NCBI GenBank assembly: GCA_015057435.1
Contig: SVEJ01000022.1
Location: 1 to 53,435 of the forward strand
DNA length: 53,435 nt
Origin: Lachnospiraceae bacterium
GTDB taxonomy: Bacteria > Bacillota > Clostridia > Lachnospirales > Lachnospiraceae
Direction: 5' to 3'
Shown here piece by piece: positions 18,771 to 27,853 of this stretch. Each line of letters begins with the position of its first letter. Position 1 is the first letter of the stretch. Under the pieces are notes generated by a model, which was not told where the DNA came from, made no database searches, and worked only from the letters and a program-made list of their open reading frames with translations. The translations under genes and the position numbers were made by a program.

Positions 18771-18939
18771 TTGAAATACTTTTATTAAGATATTAAATGT
18801 GGTATAATTCAAGTAAGTATATTTTTTGGTGAGAAATGTGCATAATGAAGAATGAGAGTAGCATGTATTACATGGAGTCACGTTCAATGTGCCCATAGTA
18901 ATAGCTACTTTTGATAGTTTATAGAGATTGGACGAAGAT

Positions 18940-20607
18940 ATGAGTGATAATAATAAAGTAACAAAGAGTTTTGCTGTGCAGGCATCGATACTTGCAATTG
19001 CGAGTGTGGCATCAAAGTTGATTGGTTTTGTATATGGGATTCCGCTTGCGAATATTATGAAGAATGAAGGAAGCGGATATTATGGTGCGGCACAGACTAT
19101 TTATGCTTTTATTTTATTGATTGCAACATTTAGTATTCCTGCTGCAATTTCTAAGATTATGGCGGAGAGGATTGAGAAAGGCGAATATCGTAATGTTAAG
19201 CGCATATTCAATGGTTCAATGTTGTATGTATTACTTGTCGGTATTGTTGCATCTGTCATTACGTATGTGGGCGCACCATTCTTTGTTACTACGAATTCTG
19301 TTATGGCACTTAGAGTGTTAGCACCAACGGTGTTTGCTTCCGGTTTTTTGAGTGTATATCGCGGATATTATCAGGCGTATGGAAATATGGTTCCCACATC
19401 GGTATCGCAGATCGTGGAACAGGTTGTCAATGCTGTTTTCAGCATTGTTGCAACACTGTTGTTCATGAAGTGGGCTGTTTCATTGGGATATGATGAAAGT
19501 ACAACGACTTATTATGCATATGGCGCGGCAGGAGGAACTGTCGGTACCGGTATTGCGTTAGTAGCCGGGCTTGTCTATATGTTTGTTTTGTTCCGCAAGG
19601 AAAGAAAAGAATTATCGCAAAGAATAAAGGCAGACAGGACGGAGCATGTTTTGTCTTATCGTGAAGTGTTTAAGCTTTTGCTGATGATTGCGACTCCGAT
19701 TATCTTAAGTTCAGCAATATATAATGCGAATGTCAGTATTGACATGACGATCTATCAGAAAATGATGGCTTCCATGGGGATGGGAGGAGATGTGATAGAT
19801 GGTCAGTATGGAATGTATAGCAGAATATATCTACCGCTTGCCAACGTTCCGATTGCTATGGCGGCAGCAGTGGCTTCGGCGGTAATACCCGGAATTTCTA
19901 CAGCATATGCTAAGAAAGATAAGCAAGAGTGTAATCGCAAGATTACACAATCTATGCAACTGACATTTGTTTTGACGATTCCGTGTGCGGTGGGATTTGC
20001 GGTGCTTGGCAAGCCGATTGCGAGAATGTTATATCGTTACTTATCTGAGGCGGAGAATAGTATGGTTGGTATGTTCTTGTTATTAGGTGGTATTTCGATT
20101 GTGTTGTACGGTTTTTCGAGTGTGCTGAATGGTGTTTTACAGGGGATGGGTAAAGTGAATGTGCCTGTAGTAAGCGCAACGGTTGCGTTAATATTGCATG
20201 TGGTTTTGTTGATCGCCATGCTTAAGTTTACCGAGATAGGTATTTATGCTTTGATTTTAGCTACTGCATTTTATGCAATTATAGTAGTAATTATTAATTA
20301 TTGGGTTGTAAGAAAAGAATTGGATTATCGAATTGAATGGAAACCGATTGTTGGTGTACCTCTTCTTTCTGCTACTGTAATGGGAATTGTTACATTTATA
20401 ATCTATACAGGGGTGAATTTTGTGGCCAATAGAATAATGGATGCATATGTTAGTAATGTGATTGCTACGCTTGCTGCAATATGTATAGCAGTTGGGGTAT
20501 ATTTTATTGCTATGATTAAGGTTGGTGGCTATACCAAGGAGATGTTGTTAGAGTTTCCGAAAGGAACATTGTTGGTTAGATTTGCACAGAAGTTGCATTT
20601 AATATAA
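18940..20607 (+). CDS. MurJ/SpoVB-type polysaccharide or lipid II flippase
   Basis: ATG 18940 is chosen although the upstream site is weak; a TTG at 18928 is the alternative. The 555-residue protein is an MVF/MATE-type flippase with about 14 membrane helices. Family marks include FAVQASILAIASVASKLIGF at the N terminus, the YRGYYQAYGNMVPTSVSQIVEQ segment, and LPLANVPIAMAAAVASAVIP. Homologues (SpoVB, YtgP, MurJ) move lipid-linked peptidoglycan or polysaccharide precursors across the membrane. Which of these roles applies cannot be told from sequence. A leader of about 130 nt runs from a likely TATAAT at 18803. Confidence 0.85.
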   Translation: MSDNNKVTKSFAVQASILAIASVASKLIGFVYGIPLANIMKNEGSGYYGAAQTIYAFILLIATFSIPAAISKIMAERIEKGEYRNVKRIFNGSMLYVLLVGIVASVITYVGAPFFVTTNSVMALRVLAPTVFASGFLSVYRGYYQAYGNMVPTSVSQIVEQVVNAVFSIVATLLFMKWAVSLGYDESTTTYYAYGAAGGTVGTGIALVAGLVYMFVLFRKERKELSQRIKADRTEHVLSYREVFKLLLMIATPIILSSAIYNANVSIDMTIYQKMMASMGMGGDVIDGQYGMYSRIYLPLANVPIAMAAAVASAVIPGISTAYAKKDKQECNRKITQSMQLTFVLTIPCAVGFAVLGKPIARMLYRYLSEAENSMVGMFLLLGGISIVLYGFSSVLNGVLQGMGKVNVPVVSATVALILHVVLLIAMLKFTEIGIYALILATAFYAIIVVIINYWVVRKELDYRIEWKPIVGVPLLSATVMGIVTFIIYTGVNFVANRIMDAYVSNVIATLAAICIAVGVYFIAMIKVGGYTKEMLLEFPKGTLLVRFAQKLHLI

Positions 20608-20667
20608 TAGCGTGATTCGCGCTAAAAGGGGAAGTATCAATTGTGAACTTGAAAGGGGTGCGTTGCA

Positions 20668-22263
20668 ATGAAATTAACATTTATTGGAGCAGATCATGAG
20701 GTAACAGGAAGTTGTCATTGTTTGCAGGCATGCGGAAAGAATATTCTTATTGATTGCGGTATGGAACAGGGCGGAGATGTATATGAGAATCAGGAGATTC
20801 CGATGAATGCATCAGATGTGGATTTTATTCTATTAACACATGCACATATTGATCACTCGGGATTGATTCCGCTAATGTATGCAAGAGGATTCCGAGGACA
20901 GGTCTATACAACAAAAGCAACCACGGATTTGTGTGACATTATGTTAAGAGATAGTGCACATATTCAAGAGTTTGAAGCAGAGTGGCGTAATCGAAAGGCT
21001 AGACGTTCGGGTGAGAGCGAGTATGTACCACTATATAGTATGAATGATGCCATTGGGGTAATGGAACATTTTATTCCTTGTGAGTATGATGAAAAGATTG
21101 AGATTGCAGAAGGTATTCAGATTCGTTTTGAGGATGTTGGACATTTACTCGGTTCAGCCAGTATTGAAATTTGGTTAACTGAAGGCGATGTTTATCGGAA
21201 GATTGTATTTTCCGGAGATATCGGTAATTTGAATCAGCCGATTTTGAAAGATCCGAAGTATCTAAAAGAAGCAGATTATGTTGTAATGGAATCAACATAT
21301 GGAGATAAAACACATGGAGGTACACCGGATTACGTTGCAGAACTTAGTAGGATTATAAAAGAAACATTTGATAAGGGCGGTAATGTGGTGATTCCTTCTT
21401 TTGCAGTAGGCCGAACACAGGAATTGTTATATTTCATTCGTAAAATCAAATACGATAATTTGCTACCGGAGTATGATGGGTTTGAGGTTTATGTGGATAG
21501 TCCGCTTGCGGTAGAAGCTACGAATATTTTTAATAAAAACACAGAGAATTGTTTTGATGAAGAAGCAATGGAACTGATTCGTCAGGGAATCAATCCAATC
21601 GCATTTCCGGGGCTTAAGACATCTATAACAAGTAATGATTCTAAAGCAATTAATTTTGATACAAAACCGAAGGTGATTATTTCGGCATCCGGTATGTGTG
21701 AAGCCGGTCGTATCAGACATCATTTAAAACATAATCTTTGGAGAGAAGAGTGTACAATTCTATTTGTTGGATACCAGGCACATGGTACATTGGGACGTAG
21801 CATTTTAGAAGGTGCTACAAGTGTTAAGTTGTTTGGGGAGCAAGTGGAAATCAAAGCCAGAATTGAGAAGTTGGACGGTATTAGCGGGCATGCAGATCAA
21901 GAAGGATTATTGACATGGTTACATTCTTTTGAGCCAAAGCCAACTGTGTTTGTTGTTCACGGTGAAGATTTGGTATGTGAGCATTTTAAGGTAACAATTC
22001 AGGATGAAGGATATGATGCAATTGCCCCTTTCTCCGGTGCAGAGTATGACTTGGCGGCTGAAGAATTGATCTTCCCTGGATTTGCAGTTAAGAAAGTGAA
22101 AGTAAGTCAGAAGGCACATCGTGCACAGGCAATCTTTGATCGATTGGTTGCTGCAGGTAATAGATTGCTTACTGTGATTGCGCATAATAAGGGTGGAACG
22201 AATAAAGATTTGATTAAGTTTACAGATCAGATTAATAGCTTGTGTGATAAATGGGACAGATAA
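20668..22263 (+). CDS. Beta-CASP metallo-beta-lactamase, RNase-like
   Basis: The 531-residue protein has the zinc motif HAHIDHSG near residues 58-65, a VESTYGDKTHGG loop, a beta-CASP insert with the PSFAVGRTQELLYFI segment, and a C-terminal RMMBL part with SGHADQEGLL and VVHGE. These match the CPSF73/Ysh1-like bacterial family, whose members cut or trim RNA, usually with two zinc ions. There is no KH domain, so it is not the archaeal type. It lies 12 bases upstream of the LacI/GGDEF/EAL protein, which implies co-transcription and perhaps a link between RNA processing and cyclic-di-GMP signalling (inference). Confidence 0.87.
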   Translation: MKLTFIGADHEVTGSCHCLQACGKNILIDCGMEQGGDVYENQEIPMNASDVDFILLTHAHIDHSGLIPLMYARGFRGQVYTTKATTDLCDIMLRDSAHIQEFEAEWRNRKARRSGESEYVPLYSMNDAIGVMEHFIPCEYDEKIEIAEGIQIRFEDVGHLLGSASIEIWLTEGDVYRKIVFSGDIGNLNQPILKDPKYLKEADYVVMESTYGDKTHGGTPDYVAELSRIIKETFDKGGNVVIPSFAVGRTQELLYFIRKIKYDNLLPEYDGFEVYVDSPLAVEATNIFNKNTENCFDEEAMELIRQGINPIAFPGLKTSITSNDSKAINFDTKPKVIISASGMCEAGRIRHHLKHNLWREECTILFVGYQAHGTLGRSILEGATSVKLFGEQVEIKARIEKLDGISGHADQEGLLTWLHSFEPKPTVFVVHGEDLVCEHFKVTIQDEGYDAIAPFSGAEYDLAAEELIFPGFAVKKVKVSQKAHRAQAIFDRLVAAGNRLLTVIAHNKGGTNKDLIKFTDQINSLCDKWDR

Positions 22264-22275
22264 AAGAGGTTTATT

Positions 22276-25200
22276 ATGGAGAAACGAAAGCGGATTGCGC
22301 TGTTGCTGGGACAGGCAGAGGAGAATTATCAAAAGTTATTCATAGAAGGTTTTTTTAAGCAGGCGTTTGCATATGATTATGATGTCTGTGTATTTGCGAT
22401 GTATCAGAAATACCAAGAGACAACGGCAAGAGAAATTGGTGAGTCTACTATCTTTACGCTTGTGAATTATGAATTGTTTGACGCAGTGGTAATTCTGTTA
22501 GATACTCTTCAGACACCGGGTGTGGCCGAGATGGTGGAAGATAAGATTAAGCAATGTTTTGATGGTCCTGTATTGTGTGTTGATAAGGAAAGTAAGTATT
22601 TTTCAACCCTGATGACAGATCATTACTCAGTTGCTAAAAAAGTGATTTCTCACTTGATAGAAGTACATGGATATGAAGATATTGCCTATCTTACCGGTAA
22701 GAAATGGCATCTTCATTCAAAAGAACGTCTTCGTGCTTACAAGGATGCGATGAGTGAACACAACTTGTCAATAAGAGAGAATCGCATTTTTTATGGTGAC
22801 TTCTGGTATAGTAGTGGAGAAACGATGGTTGAGAAATTATTAAAAGACCGTGATCATATGCCAAGAGCAATTGCGTGTGCCAATGATTGTATGGCGATTG
22901 GTGTGGCAAAGGCCTTAGATGCGAACGGCCTTAGAATTCCGGAGGATGTTGCTGTTGTCGGTTATGACTCTGTTGATGAAGGTCGTACAAGTCCGAAGCC
23001 AATTACTTCCGCACCTATTCCGGCGAGAGAATGTGGAATACATGCAGCGTTATCCATTCGTGCTATGTTAGAGAACGAGCCGATACCTGAATTTAAAGCA
23101 GACGTAGATTTGTTTATAGGCAGTAGTTGCGGATGCCATAATGATAGTGTTATTCCAAAGGTTGAATTGCGTGAGAATTGGGATACTGACATATCAGGTG
23201 GCGGTTTCTATTCTTGTTATAATCATATGATGGAGGACATGTTATCAAAGTCTGATTTTCAAGATTTGATGAATACGATTTTTACATATGTCTATCAGAT
23301 TGGAGAGTTTGAAAGTTTTACAATTTGCTTGAATTCTCAATGGAAAGATTTAAAGAAATTGACTGAAAAGGACGGTAATTGGCGAGGTTATACCAAGCAG
23401 ATGTTGCCAATATTGCAGTGTGTGCAGGATGACAATGTGCATAATCCTTTGAATTATGAGATGACCTTTGATAGGGAAGAACTATTACCGATTCTATTTG
23501 AAGAAAGAGTCAATCCAACAGCATTTTTCTTTACGCCAATGCATTTTGAAGAACGATGCTTGGGATATGCAGTGATTAGTTACGGAAATGCAATTCGAAG
23601 CTATGATGATACGTATCGTCTGTGGTTAAGGAGTGCAATGCAGGGTTTGGAGTGTTTTCGACGGATTGAAGCATTGCAACAAAGTAATACGTTATTACAG
23701 GCGAGTCAGGTCCGTGATTCTTTGACCGGTTTATATAATTATCAAGGTGTATTGCAACATTTAGACCGTTATTATGGTAATTATGTAAGTGCAATTGCCA
23801 TTGATATCAAAGGGTTGGCAAACATTAATGAAAAGTACGGAAGAGAAGAAGGTAATCGTGCAATTAATGCCGTTGCACATGTTTTGAATAATTGCATAGA
23901 TGGTGGATTAAGTTGCCGACTTGGAAATGGGGAATTTGTTGGATTCGTTATTTCTCAGGATGGTGATAAGAAGTATATTCAGTCGATTAAGAATCGCTTG
24001 CTGGAACAATTGGGTTCGTTGGACGGCTTTATGTATGATTTGGCTGTTTATGTTGGATGTGATATTGCACAAGTATACAAAGTAGAAGATTTTGAACACT
24101 TGATCAATGGTGCCGTAGGACAGAAAAATGGTAATAAGATTAATGAGAGGAAGTTACAGAATACAGAAACGTTAACAGCAGATGAGCAAAAAGAAGCAGC
24201 AGTCGTGAGTGATATTCTTGACGAGAATCGCTTCCATTATCATTTCCAACCGATTGTTAACGCAAAAACCGGTGAGATTTACGCGTATGAAGCGTTGATG
24301 CGTGCAGATGTCACACCATATTTATCACCACTCAAGATTTTGAAGTATGCCGAATATTTAGAACGTTTGTATGATGTGGAACGTTCAACATTTTTTAATG
24401 TTTTAGATTGTGTGGGGAATGAAGAATTAGTACTTGAAGGAAGAAAAGTATTCATTAACAGTATTCCGGGTAACCATTTGCACGGCGAAGATGCGAAGCT
24501 TCTTGAGGACAAAATGCAAGAACATGCGGGTTCTGTTGTTGTAGAACTTACAGAGCAGACCGAAATTTCGGATGATGAGCTTGTTACCATGAAGGAAAAC
24601 TATGCCAAGATGGGAATTGAGACAGCAGTTGATGATTATGGTACAGGATATTCCAATGTAACTAATCTGTTGCGCTATATGCCGAATTATGTAAAGATTG
24701 ACAGGATGCTGCTTACTAAGATTCAGGAGAGTCCACAGAAACAGCATTTTGTGCGAGAGATTGTAGAATTTGCGCATGATAATAATATTAAGGCTTTGGC
24801 AGAGGGTATTGAAACAACAGAAGAACTTGAGATGGTTATACATCTTGGGGTAGATTTGGTTCAAGGTTATTATACGGCGAAGCCGGCGAAAGATATTATT
24901 ACGAATATTGATGAAAAGGTAAAAGAAGAGATTCTGCGCTATCAACAACAGGAAATGGCCAATAAGGGAAGAAAAGTCTATGTTGCAGGTAAGGAAGGTA
25001 GAATTTCCCTTGCAAAACTTGTAGCTGATAAGTATGCAAGTATAGAAGTTGTTTCGGACAAGACAACATATCGCGATATAACAATCGCAGGTGTTCCGGG
25101 TGTAGCAACGAATCTTTGTCTGGATATTAAAGATGGTTATCAAGGTAGAATTGTATTAGACAATGTCAGTTTTTCGGCTAAGAAGAGAAAGAGTTGTATA

Positions 25201-26049
25201 CAACTTGGAAAATCATGTGAAGTCACCTTGGTACTAAGAGGAGAGAATCATTTGGTGGACGGTGGTATCTGTGTACCGGAAGGTTCTAAGTTAGTTATAG
25301 AAGGCGATGGAGACCTATCAATTAATATAGGTAGAGATGATTTCTTTGGAATTGGTAATGATTTAGATGCGATTCATGGCACTATCATTTTTGAACAGGA
25401 TGGTTGTGTAGAGATATATGGTAGTGGCTACCGCGGAATCGGCATTGGTTCTGGAAAAGGTGGTATACTGGATATCAAGAAAGGTAAGTATGTCGTTGAA
25501 CTGATAGGAGAAGAAGGGGTAGGAATTGGTACTTATGAAGGCGATTTGAATTTGCAGATTGCAACGTGTAGTATTAATTTGAATCTTGTAACAACGAATA
25601 ATGTAGGCATCGGTTCATTGGATGGTAACGTCAATGTAGCAATTTCACATATTATGCTGAAAGGTATTTTTGGCGGAACAAGGAGTGTCGGAATCGGTAG
25701 TTTACGTGGAGAAAAGACAAGACTTGATATTTCTAATTCGAATGTGAATCTGAATATGCGGGCGAATAAGATTTGCGCACTGGGATTGGGTGAAAAAGAA
25801 TCGCTGATTGTCTTAGAAGAGGCAGGTGTTCATATCAAAGCAGAAGGCCGTAATGCAATCGCAATAGGTAATTATGATTGTACCGCGAAAGTAGAGATGA
25901 TTAATGCAGATGTGGAGATAAAACTGAAATCTGATATGCAGATGGATATTGGTGCACAAGAATCAGATATTGTTATTGCAAATGGTCGGTGTCAATTCAT
26001 ATTGAATGGTCAAGAGATTGAAAGAATTACACAAGATGGAGCATTGTAA
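22276..26049 (+). CDS. LacI-like sensor / degenerate GGDEF / EAL / beta-solenoid signalling protein
   Basis: The product is 1257 residues with no signal peptide or membrane helix. Residues 1-290 resemble the sugar-binding part of LacI/GalR regulators (AIACANDCMAIGVAKAL, DVAVVGYDS) but lack the HTH. After a linker region (about 290-475) comes a GGDEF domain (480-640) whose signature is RLGNGEF, so it is probably not a cyclase. The EAL domain (about 650-900) keeps its key residues: EALMR, FINS, VVELTEQ, DDYGTGYSN, VKID and AEGIET. It is therefore a likely c-di-GMP phosphodiesterase. From 900 to 1250 runs a beta-solenoid with about eight turns marked by GIGN, GIGIGSG, GVGIGTYEG, NVGIGSLDG, SVGIGSLRG and decayed forms. 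It is co-transcribed with the RNase-like gene. Confidence 0.88.
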   Translation: MEKRKRIALLLGQAEENYQKLFIEGFFKQAFAYDYDVCVFAMYQKYQETTAREIGESTIFTLVNYELFDAVVILLDTLQTPGVAEMVEDKIKQCFDGPVLCVDKESKYFSTLMTDHYSVAKKVISHLIEVHGYEDIAYLTGKKWHLHSKERLRAYKDAMSEHNLSIRENRIFYGDFWYSSGETMVEKLLKDRDHMPRAIACANDCMAIGVAKALDANGLRIPEDVAVVGYDSVDEGRTSPKPITSAPIPARECGIHAALSIRAMLENEPIPEFKADVDLFIGSSCGCHNDSVIPKVELRENWDTDISGGGFYSCYNHMMEDMLSKSDFQDLMNTIFTYVYQIGEFESFTICLNSQWKDLKKLTEKDGNWRGYTKQMLPILQCVQDDNVHNPLNYEMTFDREELLPILFEERVNPTAFFFTPMHFEERCLGYAVISYGNAIRSYDDTYRLWLRSAMQGLECFRRIEALQQSNTLLQASQVRDSLTGLYNYQGVLQHLDRYYGNYVSAIAIDIKGLANINEKYGREEGNRAINAVAHVLNNCIDGGLSCRLGNGEFVGFVISQDGDKKYIQSIKNRLLEQLGSLDGFMYDLAVYVGCDIAQVYKVEDFEHLINGAVGQKNGNKINERKLQNTETLTADEQKEAAVVSDILDENRFHYHFQPIVNAKTGEIYAYEALMRADVTPYLSPLKILKYAEYLERLYDVERSTFFNVLDCVGNEELVLEGRKVFINSIPGNHLHGEDAKLLEDKMQEHAGSVVVELTEQTEISDDELVTMKENYAKMGIETAVDDYGTGYSNVTNLLRYMPNYVKIDRMLLTKIQESPQKQHFVREIVEFAHDNNIKALAEGIETTEELEMVIHLGVDLVQGYYTAKPAKDIITNIDEKVKEEILRYQQQEMANKGRKVYVAGKEGRISLAKLVADKYASIEVVSDKTTYRDITIAGVPGVATNLCLDIKDGYQGRIVLDNVSFSAKKRKSCIQLGKSCEVTLVLRGENHLVDGGICVPEGSKLVIEGDGDLSINIGRDDFFGIGNDLDAIHGTIIFEQDGCVEIYGSGYRGIGIGSGKGGILDIKKGKYVVELIGEEGVGIGTYEGDLNLQIATCSINLNLVTTNNVGIGSLDGNVNVAISHIMLKGIFGGTRSVGIGSLRGEKTRLDISNSNVNLNMRANKICALGLGEKESLIVLEEAGVHIKAEGRNAIAIGNYDCTAKVEMINADVEIKLKSDMQMDIGAQESDIVIANGRCQFILNGQEIERITQDGAL

Positions 26050-26060
26050 AATATTTTAAT

Positions 26061-26141
26061 AATTGCGCAACTTTAATCATAGTGTCTGTTGCTTTGTTAA
26101 TTGAAACAATAGACATTGTGTCGGATTAGAGTTGCGCAATT
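26061..26141. terminator. Long palindrome between convergent genes
   Basis: AATTGCGCAACT and AGTTGCGCAATT close an 81-nt hairpin with an inner AGTGTCTGTTG/CAATAGACATT arm. It lies between the EAL gene (plus) and the phosphofructokinase gene (minus) and probably ends both transcripts. There is no clean T-run. Confidence 0.55.
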
Positions 26142-26156
26142 GTGTTGTTACGCGAA

Positions 26157-27395
26157 TTAATTCGCGTCAAGATGTTCAACTGATAGATAGGTTGGTAAAC
26201 CATCTGCGTATGCAATTTTTGGTTCACCTTTGATTAATGGTGCCATATACGTATATAGGACATCTGTGATATCATTACCTGCTTCATTAATCCATTCACG
26301 AGGAATAGATTTTGCTTCATTTGCAATCTTTTTGATATCTGCAGTACCAATTGAGATTTCATATGGCTGATTTGATGTTCTGTTCAATGTTAACATACAT
26401 TTTGTCAATCCGTTTTCGGCAAGTGATACTGCACGAGAACCGAGTTCAAATGATTCATTTAAGTCTGTCAGTGATGAAATATGTGCAGCACATCGTTGTA
26501 ATACATTTAGCTCGACAGAACGTACTTTTACATGAATGGATTCCTTGACAATATATTCTAAGCATTTTCCTGTACCACTTAATTGTGAATGGCCGAACTG
26601 GTCATTCGTAGCAGTTGAAGCACTAATATATTTACCTTCTTTGTCGCGGATACCTTCCGATACCGCAATGATTACATTATTGCGTTTTGATAATTGTTCT
26701 TTTACATCGGCAATAAACTGTTCTTTATCAAATGCTACTTCTGGAAAATAGATAAGATGAGGGGCTGTATTATAAGCATTTCTTGCCAATGCAGATGCAG
26801 CGGTTAACCACCCGGCATCTCTTCCCATAATCTCTACGATTGTAACACTTGGTACACTATATATAAACGTATCGTGTGCGATTTCAAGAATGGAAGCAGC
26901 AACGTATTTTGCAGCAGAACCATACCCTGGCGTGTGATCGGTAATACATAAATCATTATCGATTGTCTTTGGTATTCCGATAATACGGATATCACTGCCT
27001 ATCTGCTCTCCGTAATGGCTAAGCTTTAGTACAGTATCCATAGAGTCGTTACCGCCAATATAGAAAAAAGCTCCGATATTGTATTTTTTGAATTGATTAA
27101 AAATAAATGCATATGTTGCATCGTCATCCTCATAGTCAGGTAATTTGTAACGGCAAGAACCTAAATACATTGCAGGACTGAATTTTAAAGTCTCAATAAA
27201 ATTAGGAACAGTAGATACTTTTTCGCTTAAGTTCATAAGTCGATCTTCTAAAATGCCTAAAATTCCGTAAATAGAACCATATATCGTTTCATATTGCTCT
27301 GATTGGATTGCTGCGTCAACAACTCCGGCAAGACTTGCGTTAATGGCAACTGTTGGGCCACCGGACTGTGCAACAATAACATTTTTCTTTGTCAT
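26157..27395 (-). CDS. Pyrophosphate-type 6-phosphofructokinase
   Basis: The start is ATG 27395, five bases after AAAGGAGAG; an ATG eight codons earlier lies upstream of this site. The 412-residue protein begins KKNVIVAQSGGPTVAIN and carries GGNDSMDTV, IGIPKTIDNDL and IMGRDAGWL. Asp at the second position of the GGxD pair and Lys in PKTIDND are the marks of the PPi-dependent enzymes; ATP enzymes have Gly there. It phosphorylates fructose-6-phosphate reversibly in glycolysis. The first Asp of the usual GGDD is Asn here. Being alone on the minus strand, it is probably monocistronic. Confidence 0.9.
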   Translation of the reverse strand: MTKKNVIVAQSGGPTVAINASLAGVVDAAIQSEQYETIYGSIYGILGILEDRLMNLSEKVSTVPNFIETLKFSPAMYLGSCRYKLPDYEDDDATYAFIFNQFKKYNIGAFFYIGGNDSMDTVLKLSHYGEQIGSDIRIIGIPKTIDNDLCITDHTPGYGSAAKYVAASILEIAHDTFIYSVPSVTIVEIMGRDAGWLTAASALARNAYNTAPHLIYFPEVAFDKEQFIADVKEQLSKRNNVIIAVSEGIRDKEGKYISASTATNDQFGHSQLSGTGKCLEYIVKESIHVKVRSVELNVLQRCAAHISSLTDLNESFELGSRAVSLAENGLTKCMLTLNRTSNQPYEISIGTADIKKIANEAKSIPREWINEAGNDITDVLYTYMAPLIKGEPKIAYADGLPTYLSVEHLDAN

Positions 27396-27429
27396 GGATA
27401 CTCTCCTTTGTATTTGCATATTTCACCTT

Positions 27430-27458
27430 ATGATACTTTATATAATATCAAATTTCAA
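27430..27458 (-). promoter_or_regulatory. Promoter of the phosphofructokinase gene
   Basis: On the minus strand TTGAAA, a 17-bp spacer and TATCAT lie about 35 bp upstream of the start codon. Confidence 0.6.
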
Positions 27459-27469
27459 GGAATATTTTC

Positions 27470-27498
27470 TTGTGTTTTATTCTCATATGGTGTATAAT
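27470..27498 (+). promoter_or_regulatory. Promoter of the 6S-like RNA
   Basis: TTGTGT, a 17-bp spacer and TATAAT preceded by TG. The predicted start near 27505 falls just ahead of the closing stem of the RNA. Confidence 0.65.
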
Positions 27499-27525
27499 CT
27501 AATTACATTTAACATAAGATAAAGA

Positions 27526-27709
27526 GTAGAACTTCTGGGGTGCACGACAACTCTTGCTATTTTGAACCTACATTTATTTTTATGGGATACCGATATTTAT
27601 GAGCGGATGTCATGCCTGCTATGACTGGACGGCAGATTCTCATGTGAGGTCACCCACCTAGCTAGGCTAGGACTCAAAATGCGGGAACCGGCATTTCCGG
27701 TTGTTCTAC
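27526..27709 (+). ncRNA. ssrS: 6S-like RNA
   Basis: GTAGAAC (27526) and GTTCTAC (27703) close a structure of about 184 nt, extended by TTCTGG/CCGG pairing. Inside, ATTTTGA pairs with TCAAAAT, and a terminal arm closes with GTCAT/ATGAC. The TTTTGAACCTACATT and TGGGATACC segments look like clostridial 6S RNAs as I remember them. 6S RNA mimics an open promoter and sequesters housekeeping RNA polymerase. The region has no gene, its own promoter and a terminator. A covariance search with the 6S model would settle it. Confidence 0.58.
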
Positions 27710-27729
27710 TGAATGAGAACGAGACATTG

Positions 27730-27782
27730 AAGCAGCATTAGATGACGAAGAGCGTAAGCTTTGGTCAGGATGCTGCTTTCTT
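27730..27782 (+). terminator. Terminator of the 6S-like RNA
   Basis: AAGCAGCAT and ATGCTGCTT form a 9-bp stem with a 31-nt loop, followed by TCTTT. It stands before the SpoIID-like gene. Confidence 0.55.
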
Positions 27783-27853
27783 TACGATATATTATAAGGC
27801 AGATTACAAGATGGGAAAGGAGTACATGTATATTCATTGCATGTAAAAGATTC

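Noticed and set aside
24427..25143. A 238-residue open frame on the minus strand inside the EAL gene
   Set aside because: It lies wholly antisense to strongly supported EAL and solenoid coding sequence, lacks a ribosome site and has low-complexity Ile/Phe/Tyr composition typical of an antisense shadow.
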